Assembly (NCBI GenBank): GCA_030268105.1
Contig: BSDZ01000103.1
Location: 2,670,501-2,734,500 of the forward strand
Origin: Volvox africanus
Taxonomy: Eukaryota; Chlorophyta; Chlorophyceae; Chlamydomonadales; Volvocaceae
DNA length: 64,000 bases
Direction of reading: 5' to 3'
Position numbers and translations under genes: made by a program. Below, piece after piece: positions 43,093-53,986 of this stretch; positions within the stretch are counted from its first letter, which is position 1; every line of letters starts with the position of its first letter. Under the pieces are notes generated by a model. It was not told the DNA's origin, ran no database searches, and saw only the letters and a list, made by a program, of their open reading frames with translations.

Positions 43093-43182
43093 ATGAAGCA
43101 CGAACTTATACGGGTGAACAGGAATTTACTAAAAGATCTGTGAGCAAAGTAACGCAAGAGGAATTTGCGACTATTCACGTAC
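42929..43182 (-). other. Gag-leader intron, present in A4
   Basis: 254 nt, donor GGTACGTGAA and acceptor CGGCAG, matching the A2 intron at both ends. Confidence 0.68.
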
Positions 43183-43396
43183 CAACAGAACTCCCGAGTT
43201 AGCCGAGGAGAAAAGCAATGTAGTCCGTAAGGCCGTCTTTCATCTCAGCGGTTTTCTAAATCAGGGCATTGATCTGATCCATATTTAAGTGTTGTCCAGC
43301 CAACACTGAGTCCAGCGTTGGCGCACGTTCACCTGCAACTCACAGTGCAAGCTCGCAACGAGAATGCAGCACCTAGTTATTACCAGATGTCTAGGA

Positions 43397-43492
43397 TTAC
43401 AAAACGGACGCGGCGGCGTCCAGGACGGCTCGGCCAAGATTCTCAGCGAAGGTGTCTAAAGGGCTGTGGCGCGTGTCGTCGTCGCTTGCCAT
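43397..43492 (-). CDS. Leader mini-ORF of A4 (31 codons)
   Basis: MASDDDTRHSPLDTFAENLG leads into RAVLDAAASVL-stop. Downstream, the candidate second exon has a TAG shared with A2 (CTGATTTAGAAA on the minus strand). Confidence 0.55.
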   Translation of the reverse strand: MASDDDTRHSPLDTFAENLGRAVLDAAASVL

Positions 43493-43540
43493 CGCAAGAA
43501 CCTACTTCCAATGAGGGACAATGAGACAATCGTGAATTTA

Positions 43541-43555
43541 CCCATCTCGATACCA
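43541..43555 (-). other. Primer binding site of A4
   Basis: TGGTATCGAGATGGG on the minus strand, next to the LTR at 43560. Confidence 0.78.
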
Positions 43556-43559
43556 AATT

Positions 43560-44373
43560 TGTTGTATCCTTCCTTCTTCAATCATGCATTAGATCTGCAC
43601 GTCTGGATGTTAGCTGAGTGCATACCAAGCTTACGAACAGCAAGGCAATCCAATGCGGGTAATGGACAGCGGAAGACTCAACGATAAGGAAAGATTCAAC
43701 TTACAATGTTCTTCAATTGCAAATTAGAAGTCTGCCGTCAGACCCCGCGGGCAATGTTCATCTCTCGGCTGCAAATGAGATGCTAGAACAGCTCAGGCCG
43801 AATATAAATGAGTATAACGTATGTATGGGAAATAGATAGAGTTAAGTACACGGGTACTTAGTCCAAAGTAGCATCGAGCCGACTTTGGTCTCTAGGTGGC
43901 TGTCCTCTCACCTATCACGTCGTGATACCGATGTGCAGTACAAGTCTCACTGGATTCCGATCTCAAGTGTGAGTACCTTCGTAGCACTATTCTAAATACC
44001 GCGTAATCCGTGATATTAATGGATGTAGTGCATGCAATATGCGAAGGTCCAAATATCGATATTCGGTTGCCGACCCAAACATCGCGATTGTCGCCTTCTT
44101 GCATACGCGTATGGTTTATGACGTAAATGAGGTAATAATATTTAAAGTATTATTACGTGATATAATATGCCAATGGATAGATCGCGTGTTAATTATCAGC
44201 TTCGAGTCAAACATGTTGACCGACAGCGTGATGTTGTAGATGATAATGCAGCATGCCTGATTAGCTAGATATACTCGAGTATATCATGCTAATATGATTG
44301 TATTATGCTTCATAATGCTAGAATGCATTGCGACCTACTTCGGTGCAAACAGTGATTGAACCGGCGTACAACA
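43560..44373 (-). repeat. LTR family A, right (5') LTR of A4
   Basis: 814 bp, complete. The next five bases TCAGA belong to another LTR A fragment. Confidence 0.9.
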
Positions 44374-44642
44374 TCAGACCCCGCAGGCAATGTTCATCAT
44401 ACGGCTGAAGATGCTATGCTAAAATAGCTCGGGCCGAATTCAAGTGCATATAATGTATGTATCTGAATTAGATTGAGTTAAGTACATGAGTCGAACATGT
44501 TCATGATAATGATAATGCGACATGCCTGATTAGCTAGATATACTCGAGTATATCATGCTAATATAATCATATCATGCTTCATGATGCTCAAATGGGTTAC
44601 GGTCTACTTCAGTGTAAACGGTGATCGAACCCGTGTACAACA
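44374..44642 (-). repeat. LTR family A fragment, outer right end
   Basis: It starts inside the LTR at TCAGACCCCGC, lacks an internal part near 44488, and ends GTGTACAACA. It is followed by GATGA, matching GATGG at 5322. Confidence 0.85.
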
Positions 44643-46581
44643 GATGAAACGTGCATGCTCATCTATCGATTATGTGGTAGGCCTCTTGAGATGCTGAGCA
44701 GGTGCTTCTGCACCTTTATATTGTGTTGGCGTGTTCTGGTTATGTACGATGAAGACTACGGGCCACCGAAGTATGAGCAAACGTGACATAAGCATACTAG
44801 TGTGATATATCCGCGTATATCTAGCTAGATTAACATCCCTCACCGTTACTTGTGGCATCACGCTGTCAGTCACGTACGTTTGACGTAGAGTCAACATCGA
44901 TGCAGGACATCATTATGGCATAATCCATCAAGGAATAATATTCGATATATTATTGCATCATTGGTATCATGGATAAGGCGTGCACAAGGGAATGCGATGC
45001 TTGTGATAGTTAGTTAGTTAGAATAGCGATATTCAGACCTTCGCACCTTACATACGTTGCAACCGTTTATCTCATGAATTACGCAATAATCAAAAGAGTG
45101 CTTTGCTAGTACTCACACTTGGGATCGGGATCCAGTGTGACTTGTACTGCACATCAGCATCGCGAGCATGATAGGTGTGAGGACGGCCGCCTAGAGACCG
45201 ATGTCTAATCAAGTACTACTTTGGATAAGTACTATACGCATACTTATCTCCATTCTATATACATACATACGTTCTATCTATTAAAGATTGGCCTGAGCAA
45301 TTTCTGCATAGCACCATCAGCCGTATGATGAACGCTGCCCGCGGGGTCTGACGGCCGACTACCCTTTGGCAATTGTAAATCGTTGTAAGTTGAATCTTTC
45401 CTTGCTCTGAAGTCTTCCACTGTCACACTACTCGCATCTGTGTGCTTTGCTGTTTGCTAGCACCTCGGCACAATAAACTAACACTCAGACGTGCAGATTT
45501 AGTGCATGAGCGAAGAAGAAGGGATACAACAATATATACGACAAAGATACAGCAGTGGCCCTGCTTGGAAACTCACAAGCTCTACCTGCTGGCCCTGCTT
45601 GGAAACATGTGGTGCGTATAGTCCTGCGTACATCACAGCTGAGCAAGCATGCAGGGTGTAGCTAGGTGCAGCGTGTCTTCACGACGTGTGTATGTGAAAA
45701 CAACAGCCCATACGAGATGGGGTAATAGCATGCACGTACCTGGCTCTCCCTCACTGTGGTATGACTGTAGTTTCATGCTGGACATTATTCGTTTGCGGCC
45801 TCCAAGGCAGGTTCTGGTACCGTTGGGTCAGCAGGCAGGGTCAACCTGATTTGTACGAAGATGAATGGCGGTACGCTGGGTTGCGTTGGGTGATTGTTAG
45901 GTTGTTAGACCGGTGTGTTATGGGTGTGTTGTTAGCAAGCGGGGGCGGCGATCTGCAATGTGTCTCAGCACGGCCCGGTTAGCTCAGTCGGTAGAGCGCA
46001 AGGCTCTTAACCTTGTGGTCGTGGGTTCGAGCCCCACATTGGGCGTGCGAGGGTGGAGAGAATGGAGAGATTGAGAGTGGACGACAGTTGGCGGATGCGA
46101 GGAGTATTGGAAGCACGAACACTTTTCAGCTAGGATGCAACCTCCTCTCACTGCCAGCTTGCCTACCTACCCCAGGGGGGGGTAGGTAGGCAACAGGAAC
46201 AGAACCTAAACATCCTCACCCTCTCAATAGGATGGATACATAGGGTAAGAGGGACGACAACACCAGCTGAGGCAAAAGAGAGGCCACTCCGTGACCAGCA
46301 GCCTCAGTCTCTGATGGAACGAATATGTGAGGAGGTACAACATGTGGCAGCTACCTAACAAGCAAAGCAAGGATCCAGGTGGCAAACCAGTGACCAGCAC
46401 GCAACACAGCGACCAGTGACCAGCACGCAACACAGCAAAGATTCATACTTTGATCAGCAGGAGGTATATAGAAAAATAAGTATAAATAAATATATACATA
46501 TATGCATTACATAAATACATATAAGAGTTTAGGGATTTAGGGTTTTAAAAAAAGAAACCCAATACATACAATACATATACG
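44643..46581 (+). repeat. tRNA-Lys array unit (left of the LINE)
   Basis: Resumes the unit at GATGAAACGTGCATGC. About 100 bp including the start of LTR C is deleted at 44764 (GGGCC then ACCGAAG), so the LTR C here is 44765-45531. It ends at the 13-bp target duplication of the LINE (46569-46581). Confidence 0.87.
45973..46045 (+). tRNA. tRNA-Lys(CTT)
   Basis: Sequence identical to the intact copy at 38756. Confidence 0.93.
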
Positions 46582-46582
46582 C

Positions 46583-46936
46583 TCACTCTCCAGGGCCAGG
46601 GCACAAGAGCATACCTCAAACAGCCACACCCTCACCAGAACCCAACAAAACAAAATTCGCAAGCAGCGACTGACCCACCTGCCAGAGGAGGTACGAGCCC
46701 AGCGGCACATGGCCCAAACAGAGAGGGCAAGGCAAGCCCGGAAGGCCAAACTAGCCTTGCAACGGAAGGAGAGGGAGTCAACGGTATCAGGTGGTATAAC
46801 CAAGGAGGCACTCCGACCACGGCGGACACCCACTCGGCGTCCCCGGCAAACCAAAAACAACCCCAACCCATCCCAGGACATGGACTGCGATGGGAAGGAG
46901 TATGACCCCCCCAACCGGGAAACCCAAGCCGAATAA
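46583..46936 (+). CDS. LINE ORF1 C-terminal part
   Basis: Open with no stop from the element's 5' edge; the first ATG is at 46709 (75 codons to TAA). The peptide is very basic and Arg/Lys/Gln-rich (RARQARKAKLALQRKERE) and probably binds nucleic acid, as ORF1 proteins do. No zinc knuckle is left. Its TAA (46934-46936) shares its last A with the ORF2 ATG. Confidence 0.7.
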   Translation, partial: SLSRARAQEHTSNSHTLTRTQQNKIRKQRLTHLPEEVRAQRHMAQTERARQARKAKLALQRKERESTVSGGITKEALRPRRTPTRRPRQTKNNPNPSQDMDCDGKEYDPPNRETQAE

Positions 46937-49900
46937 TGTCCAGAGGCAACAAGAGAAGTCAGCGGCAGGGAGCTATCTCAGGGCATCCACTGCGCATAGC
47001 CACGCACAATATGCGAGGGCTTCTGGCCTCTCATGGCAGTCGACTTCAGGCAGCGGTACGTCAATGGGCTGAGCAGCGGCTGGATGTTGTATGTCTGCAG
47101 GAAACCCACCACACTACCCTCCAGCACCAATGCCTGTTTGAACGGGATCTTCGTTATGCCACCAAACAGATCCACACACAAAACTGGAAGATAGCAGCCT
47201 ACTCTTGGTCTAACTCGACGCACACAGCAGGAGTGCTCATCCTCATCAGACAGGGGCTAGCTTCAGCTCTGGCACCTAAACTGGCAACACCCCAGCATAC
47301 ATGTACGAGAGGCCGTTTCACCGACTGTATCCTCCACTGGGGGGGACACCGCCTGCACATCTGCAATATCTACCTCCCACCTGGCACTACCTCGATGGCT
47401 GCGGAAACCCGGCGACAACTCTTCGAGAACGCCCTGGCTGCCACCACAACGCAAGCCATGGAGGACAATAGGGACACCACCCTTATCTGGGCAGGAGACT
47501 TCAACTTTGTGGAAAACCCAGAGTGGGACTCGTCCGCAGGAAGAGATGGGCGTCAAGCAGATAGGCCTATCACTGAGATGCGGCAGCGGGCAGGCCCACA
47601 GATGGTAGATACCCACCGATACCTCCACCCAAGGCGCCGTGACTTCACTCACCTGTACCATGCACCCACCCCAGGCGGTTCACGCCTAGATCGCATCTAC
47701 ATCAATGAAGCCAAGCTGCCGTACCTATGCCATACAGCCATCTCCTTCCACACAGCCTCAGACCACCGTCTTGCCACACTTCATCTCCTACCTTGCAAAA
47801 ATGAGGTCAAGGGCCCAGGCATCAAGCGTATACGCATGGCCTTCACTGACCATGAGGATTTGGCTACAAGCATGGCGGAGTGGATCCGGAACCAATGCCA
47901 AGAGGCACCCTCAGTCGAAGAGAATCCGGGCAACCTTATTGCTTGGTGGCCTGGTTTTAAACGCCGACTAACCTTCCTAGCACACCAACTCAACAAGGTA
48001 GCGCAACAGCGCAGACAGCAGCCAGGTGCTCATACCCAGGAGGCCTACCTTGGGGTCCAACAGGCCCAACAAGCCCTCGATACTATGCCGCACTCACCAC
48101 ACCTACTACAGCAGCTCATAGATGCCCAAGCAAGACTGGCTAGGGTGCATATTGAGGACAACGCCAGGGTGGCAAAAAAGACCCGGGTCCACTGGTTACA
48201 CGCAGGAGAGCGTCCTGGCCCAGCTCTGACAACCTTCCTGCAAACCCAAATCCAGGACCAGCAAACAGCCCCAGTGGCACTCCAGGCACACTCAGGCCGA
48301 CTGGTCACTAATCCAGCACAGCTACCACAGGTCGTAGCGGACTTTTGGGCAGGGGTATGCAGAGCCCCAGACTTCACCACTCCTGAAGATCGCCAGTCAG
48401 TGCTAACCCAGTTAGCAGCAGCCAACATCCGACTCCCTGAGGAAGCTGACGAAGTGGCTGGGTCCCCGACCATTGCTGTGACTGAGCTGGGTTTCGCACT
48501 GAAGAAGAGCCAGCCAGGCAAAGCACCCGGATGGGATGGCATCCCAACGGATCTGTACCGCAAGTTCTGGCCAGAGATTGGCCATACCATGGCAGCCCTC
48601 TTCACGGCTATCGGCAAAACAGGGCAGGTGCCAACAGGCTTTCTGGATGGTATCATTAAGGTGCTTTACAAGAAGGGAGACCCCAAACAGCCTGGTAACT
48701 ACCGCCCTATCACACTGCTTTGCTCGGACTACCGCTTGCTGGCCAAGGTGCTGGCAAATCGCCTAGGGCCAGCCCTGGGACGAATCATTAGCCCTGAGCA
48801 GTCAGCTTTTCTGCCCAAGAGGCTCATCGGGGCCAGTGTTCTCTTTCTACGCCATCTGCCTCATCTCTTACGGAAATTGAACCGCCAAGGTCTGCTGGCC
48901 TTCCTGGACTTCGCAAAAGCTTATGACACAGTGGACCGCAACTTCCTGATGGGGGCGATGGAGGCGATGGGAGCAGGCCCACAGCTTTGCAGTTGGACCC
49001 GGATATTGCTTAGCAACACGCGGGCAAGAGCCATGGTGAACGGTTTCAAATCCAGGCTTGTTCAAATGGAAGCAGGGGTAAGACAGGGTTGCCCTCTAGC
49101 ACCCCTGCTGTATCTCTTTGTTGCCCAGGCCTTGTTCAGCTGGCTAAAGAGCCAAGAGATAGGCCTCCGCCTATTGCCTTCAGATGAAGACAGGGTCACA
49201 GCCTGTCAGTTTGCTGATGATGCAGAAGTGGCCCTTGAAGGAGAGGAATCCGTGCCAGCCTTCCTTGAAGCCATGGATACTTTTGCCCGGGCATCAGGTC
49301 AACGCCTGAACCTGGATAAGATGGAAATCCTACCCATAGGGGCTGTGGACGACCACCATCAGGGAAGCACAATAAATGGCCTGAAGGTGGTCACCACTGC
49401 GACAGCCCTTAACTTGCCAATGGACAACCAACTGCAGCCGCCCCAACCAGACTGGCCGGAGATGCTAGCCCTGGCCTACACGAGGATGCAACGCCTAGCC
49501 CATTATCCGCTCTCTGCCTTTGGTCGGGCTGCAGCAGTCTCCAACTATTGCCTGCAAACAGTCACTTGGCATATGGAGCATGGTGGACCACCTCCAGATA
49601 CCACTCTGACCTACATTGAACGCTTAGCTGCTCGCCTTGTAGATCGGAAACAGGGCCCAGAAGACCAGGGCCAGCGCTTCACTGGAGTACCTAGCAGACT
49701 CTTGGTGGGACACCCATCAACTGGTGGTTTTGGCCTACTGCCCCTCAGGCAACACATTCGGGCAAGACAAGCCATGTGGGCAGTGCGATTCATCCGAGGG
49801 GCCCTGATGGCCAGGAGAGAGAGAGAGAGGGTAATGCTTCTGGACACGGCGATGAATACGGTTGCTGAAGAAGAGGAAGAGCCAGTTACTAGTGGTAATG

Positions 49901-51585
49901 TTCGAAGCCTCCACCCCTGGATCCGGACCCTGGCCACCTACCTGGAGATCACCCATCCGGCCTTTAAACCTTGGGCCCTTACCACTGCCCAGGCAACTGG
50001 GCCCTGGCTGGGTGGAGAGACCTTGCCTGAGGAGATCAGCCGAATTGTAGGGGCTTTAGGGCACCTCCCACCACTAGAAGATGTCAGCAACCCACCTTTA
50101 GCCCCTGGAGACTGGTGCTGGGCGGCTGCTCTCTGGGGAAATCCTTTGCTGCCCAACAATTCGGACAATGGGGGAAGCATCAATGGTAACAACCACCGCC
50201 CAGGCCTGGAAACCCGTCACCCACTGATGGCTTCATGCAGAAAACTGCTCACAGTTGGGGACCTGGTAAGGGTGTACGACATGCTGGAGCATGACCAAAT
50301 ACCCCTCCCTCAGTACATGACCTGGCTAGACTGGACCCAACAGTTTCTAGACCCCTCAGCTAGCCCCACCCAACTGCGAGACAAGGAGTCTACCCGTATG
50401 GCTCTCTCGGCTCTATGCAACGATATCAGCCCGGCATGGATAGCAGCAGCACGGAAGGTAGTCAACCGCTTACAACCCCAACAGCCGGACAGGGTGGAGG
50501 ACAGAATGCAGCAGCAGATGCCAGCACCACCAGACCGCACCACAGTCATGGCCATGATCGTCAGGCGTTTGGGCTGGAGATTGCCAGGGGACTCGGGTAT
50601 AGTGCCTCTCTACAACCTCACGGTAAGCCAAGCTACTCAGCTGCAAGGGGTTTCAACAGCGGAGGAGCGATTGGAGCTCTTGTCAGCTTTTGTGCAGGAG
50701 GCGCAAGGGATGCCAACAGACGGTCCAGCTCCTCCCTGTCCTGTCACTAACCTCCAGCGCTTTCAGGCAACCCTAGACAGGCTGTGGACAGCAGTTCGGT
50801 GGGAAAATAAAAACAAAGAGACGCTGTGGCGTTTGGTGGTCGATGGGATACCCATACCTGGCAACACACATCTTTCCAGGGTGCCCATCAAACCATGTGG
50901 GTGTGGCAGCTATGGAGCTGATACTGATCAACCTTGCTCCCCACGCCTGCACCACTTCTGGGAGTGCCCTATAGCCAAGGCGGTGCGAGAACAGATTGAC
51001 AGACATCTGCCATTGCCGACATCAGCCACCATTGAAGGGGGCTTGACCAGGCAACAGCTATGGCTTGTCCAAGCACCTCCCGGTTGCGAGCAGGCCCCAT
51101 GGGACGTGATAGCTTTGGCAGCCTTATCTTCTATGGAATATGGCAGGCACTGTCTCCGGGCGGCAACAAGAGAACACAGGCCACAGTGGCCTTCTACCCA
51201 CAGACGGCGGCAGCAACAACAGACCCACACAGCAGAGCAGGGACCCCGTCAACGGGCTATTACTGACTTCTTCAACCGTTCAGGGGGGTTCCCTCAAGAG
51301 GAAGAGGAAGATGCCAACACCCATCCAATCATCTCTACGACACAGCCAGCAATGGACACTCCAACACAAACAGCAACCTCACCCCTGGACCGTGCACAGG
51401 CCCGTACAGTTGCCGACTTTTGGGCACGCTTGCATTCTTTTGCAGCGTTGGGAATACCTCACTATGGCTGGGATCAAGTGGGACCACAACATCCCATCCT
51501 AGCCATAGTTGGCACGCAAATGCGGTGTGCAGATCCGGTTGACATCACCAACCATGGAGCAGCAAGAACAGAGCAGGGGCTTTAG
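46936..51585 (+). CDS. LINE ORF2: AP endonuclease, reverse transcriptase, C-terminal zinc motif and PIP box
   Basis: 1549 codons, uninterrupted. The N-terminal AP-like endonuclease shows THNMRG near 25, QETHH near 55, GDFNF near 188 and SDHR at 275-278. RT follows with PGKAPGWDGIPTD (near 530), GNYRPITLLC, SAFLPKR, FLDFAKAYDTVDR, RQGCPLAPLLY and the active site FADD at 759-762. A Cys/His cluster (CGCGS, C, HHFWEC) lies near 1320-1345. A PIP box QRAITDFF is at 1439-1446. ORF2 nicks the target DNA and copies the element RNA there. The start is the AUG of a UAAUG overlap with ORF1. The length and integrity suggest recent activity. Confidence 0.95.
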   Translation: MSRGNKRSQRQGAISGHPLRIATHNMRGLLASHGSRLQAAVRQWAEQRLDVVCLQETHHTTLQHQCLFERDLRYATKQIHTQNWKIAAYSWSNSTHTAGVLILIRQGLASALAPKLATPQHTCTRGRFTDCILHWGGHRLHICNIYLPPGTTSMAAETRRQLFENALAATTTQAMEDNRDTTLIWAGDFNFVENPEWDSSAGRDGRQADRPITEMRQRAGPQMVDTHRYLHPRRRDFTHLYHAPTPGGSRLDRIYINEAKLPYLCHTAISFHTASDHRLATLHLLPCKNEVKGPGIKRIRMAFTDHEDLATSMAEWIRNQCQEAPSVEENPGNLIAWWPGFKRRLTFLAHQLNKVAQQRRQQPGAHTQEAYLGVQQAQQALDTMPHSPHLLQQLIDAQARLARVHIEDNARVAKKTRVHWLHAGERPGPALTTFLQTQIQDQQTAPVALQAHSGRLVTNPAQLPQVVADFWAGVCRAPDFTTPEDRQSVLTQLAAANIRLPEEADEVAGSPTIAVTELGFALKKSQPGKAPGWDGIPTDLYRKFWPEIGHTMAALFTAIGKTGQVPTGFLDGIIKVLYKKGDPKQPGNYRPITLLCSDYRLLAKVLANRLGPALGRIISPEQSAFLPKRLIGASVLFLRHLPHLLRKLNRQGLLAFLDFAKAYDTVDRNFLMGAMEAMGAGPQLCSWTRILLSNTRARAMVNGFKSRLVQMEAGVRQGCPLAPLLYLFVAQALFSWLKSQEIGLRLLPSDEDRVTACQFADDAEVALEGEESVPAFLEAMDTFARASGQRLNLDKMEILPIGAVDDHHQGSTINGLKVVTTATALNLPMDNQLQPPQPDWPEMLALAYTRMQRLAHYPLSAFGRAAAVSNYCLQTVTWHMEHGGPPPDTTLTYIERLAARLVDRKQGPEDQGQRFTGVPSRLLVGHPSTGGFGLLPLRQHIRARQAMWAVRFIRGALMARRERERVMLLDTAMNTVAEEEEEPVTSGNVRSLHPWIRTLATYLEITHPAFKPWALTTAQATGPWLGGETLPEEISRIVGALGHLPPLEDVSNPPLAPGDWCWAAALWGNPLLPNNSDNGGSINGNNHRPGLETRHPLMASCRKLLTVGDLVRVYDMLEHDQIPLPQYMTWLDWTQQFLDPSASPTQLRDKESTRMALSALCNDISPAWIAAARKVVNRLQPQQPDRVEDRMQQQMPAPPDRTTVMAMIVRRLGWRLPGDSGIVPLYNLTVSQATQLQGVSTAEERLELLSAFVQEAQGMPTDGPAPPCPVTNLQRFQATLDRLWTAVRWENKNKETLWRLVVDGIPIPGNTHLSRVPIKPCGCGSYGADTDQPCSPRLHHFWECPIAKAVREQIDRHLPLPTSATIEGGLTRQQLWLVQAPPGCEQAPWDVIALAALSSMEYGRHCLRAATREHRPQWPSTHRRRQQQQTHTAEQGPRQRAITDFFNRSGGFPQEEEEDANTHPIISTTQPAMDTPTQTATSPLDRAQARTVADFWARLHSFAALGIPHYGWDQVGPQHPILAIVGTQMRCADPVDITNHGAARTEQGL

Positions 51586-52244
51586 GGCAGGAGTTTTGAG
51601 GAGGAGGTTCTGTGGGAGGAAAGGGGGAGAGTGAGGGAGGTAGAGACAAGGAGAGGACGGTCTAGATCTTGAGGAGGGGAAGGGAGAGGGTGGAGGGTTT
51701 CGTGGCTAGAGGTTCCTGTGTCCAGGCTTCGGGGCCTTAGGGTTTTAGGGGGGTTCAGCGAGAGAGGTCTTTCCTTGTTGTGCAGTTCAGGTGTCTGCGG
51801 GGCCAGCTTTGGGTGGGGCCGGAAGGCTTTCTAGGGGGGCGCCAGTTCGGCTTGTCATCCCCCCCTCCGCCTCTTGTTGGGTTCTTCTGGCTTGGCTGTG
51901 GAAGGGTGTGCTTTCCTGCTGATGCTTCTCCTCTGAGGGGAACTGTGTGTGTCTGCCAGGCTCCTGTCTAGTCAGTGTCGGGTTAGAGGAGAGGTTTCCC
52001 CGTCCTTTGAGCAGCTAGGTGTCCCCCGTTTTCTGTTGGGCCTTCCTGTGGTTTCTTGGTAGCCCTGAGTGCTCTGTGAGTGGCCAGGCGAGAGCCTATG
52101 AGGGCTCGCTGGCCCTAGTGAGAGGGGGAGCACGTGGCAGGACAGACAGACAAAGCCACGTGTTCCTCCCCTGCGCTGTGGCTCGGTCCGGTCAGGACCC
52201 CCGGTGCTCGTCTTTGAAGGGCGAGTCGCCCACAGTGTAACACC
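51586..52244 (+). other. LINE 3' untranslated region
   Basis: G-rich sense strand, no supported gene. It ends CCACAGTGTAACACC just before the target duplication; there is no A-tail or obvious short tandem repeat. Confidence 0.7.
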
Positions 52245-52659
52245 CAATACATATACGATTTTAAAAAGGTTGCATGGTGACTGTTTCGACATCCATCCCT
52301 GCAGGATGTCACTGACGCTCTGCACACATGAGGCAGCAGCGTGCAGTACACAAGCTAAAGAACGCGACTGTGAGACAACCTGTGAGAGAATCTGCATGCT
52401 GGGATATGTAGTAAATGTACATTAGCAGTGTGCAAGAGGTAGGGTGAGGGCTTGTGGCTGTAATATCCTGCCTGGGGGCTTTACGGGTTGTATCCAGGAT
52501 GGAACGTGCATGCTCATCTATCGATTATGTGGTAGGCCTCTTGAGATGCTGAGCAGGTGCTTCTGCACCTTTATATTGTGTTGGCGTGTTCTGGTTATGT
52601 ACGATGAAGACTACGGGCCTTTCGGGCCTTTGCTTAGGTGAATATATAAGCCCTATATA

Positions 52660-53472
52660 TGTTGTACCACTGTTTGATCGTCGCCCATGCAGAGGTAGAC
52701 TCGAGTCCACCGAAGTATGAGCAAACGTGACATAAGCATACTAGTGTGATATATCCGCGTATATCTAGCTAGATTAACATCCCTCACCGTTACTTGTGGC
52801 ATCACGCTGTCAGTCACGTACGTTTGACGTAGAGTCAACATCGATGCAGGACATCATTATGGCATAATCCATCAAGGAATAATATTCGATATATTATTGC
52901 ATCATTGGTATCATGGATAAGGCGTGCACAAGGGAATGCGATGCTTGTGATAGTTAGTTAGTTAGAATAGCGATATTCAGACCTTCGCACCTTACATACG
53001 TTGCAACCGTTTATCTCATGAATTACGCAATAATCAAAAGAGTGCTTTGCTAGTACTCACACTTGGGATCGGGATCCAGTGTGACTTGTACTGCACATCA
53101 GCATCGCGAGCATGATAGGTGTGAGGACGGCCGCCTAGAGACCGATGTCTAATCAAGTACTACTTTGGATAAGTACTCGCATACTTATCTCCATTCTATA
53201 TACATACATACGTTCTATCTATTAAAGATTGGCCTGAGCAATTTCTGCATAGCACCATCAGCCGTATGATGAACGCTGCCCGCGGGGTCTGACGGCCGAC
53301 TACCCTTTGGCAATTGTAAATCGTTGTAAGTTGAATCTTTCCTTGCTCTGAAGTCTTCCACTGTCACACTACTCGCATCTGTGTGCTTTGCTGTTTGCTA
53401 GCACCTCGGCACTATAAGCTAACACTCAGACGTGCAGATTTAGTGCATGAGCGAAGAAGAAGGGATACAACA
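52660..53472 (+). repeat. Solo LTR family C
   Basis: Flanked by ATATA on both sides, as at 37502. Confidence 0.9.
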
Positions 53473-53913
53473 ATATATACGACAGAGATACAGCAGTGGC
53501 CCTGCTTGGAAACTCACAAGCTCTACCTGCTGGCCCTGCTTGGAAACATGTGGTGCGTATAGTCCTGCGTACATCACAGCTGAGCAAGCATGCAGGGTGT
53601 AGCTAGGTGCAGCGTGTCTTCACGACGTGTGTATGTGAAAACAACAGCCCATACGAGATGGGGTAATAGCATGCACGTACCTGGCTCTCCCTCACTGTGG
53701 TATGACTGTAGTTTCATGCTGGACATTATTCGTTTGCGGCCTCCAAGGCAGGTTCTGGTACCGTTGGGTCAGCAGGCAGGGTCAACCTGATTTGTACGAA
53801 GATGAATGGCGGTACGCTGGGTTGCGTTGGGTGATTGTTAGGTTGTTAGACCGGTGTGTTATGGGTGTGTTGTTAGCAAGCGGGGGCGGCGATCTGCAAT
53901 GTGTCTCAGCACG

Positions 53914-53986
53914 GCCCGGTTAGCTCAGTCGGTAGAGCGCAAGGCTCTTAACCTTGTGGTCGTGGGTTCGAGCCCCACATTGGGCG
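53914..53986 (+). tRNA. tRNA-Lys(CTT)
   Basis: Intact copy, same as 38756; the upstream flank has the CAATGTGTCTC variant also seen at 45956. Confidence 0.93.

Larger units (their letters stand above)
5327..44642 (-). mobile_element. Compound A-family chromovirus insertion carrying all nested elements
   Basis: The target duplication is GATGG at 5322-5326 and GATGA (one change) at 44643-44647, and the array unit reads continuously across the two points. The terminal LTR pieces (5327-6131 and 44374-44642) share a subfamily signature near their ends (CATATCATGCTTCATGATGC) that the internal LTR A copies lack. Between them lie A internal sequence in two blocks, a shared internal LTR (19723-20536) and a near-terminal LTR (43560-44373), plus D, B and solo-LTR insertions. 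Confidence 0.75.
46582..52244 (+). mobile_element. Non-LTR (L1-like) retrotransposon, 5'-truncated
   Basis: 5.66 kb inserted in an array unit with target duplication CAATACATATACG (46569-46581 and 52245-52257). It has the end of ORF1, an intact ORF2 and a 660-bp G-rich 3' region without a poly(A) tail. The ORF1 frame is open to the very start of the element, so the 5' end is missing. This is the usual mark of incomplete target-primed reverse transcription. Confidence 0.93.

Noticed and set aside
47263..48656. Minus-strand frames of 132 and 203 codons under the LINE
   Set aside because: Antisense shadows of ORF2.
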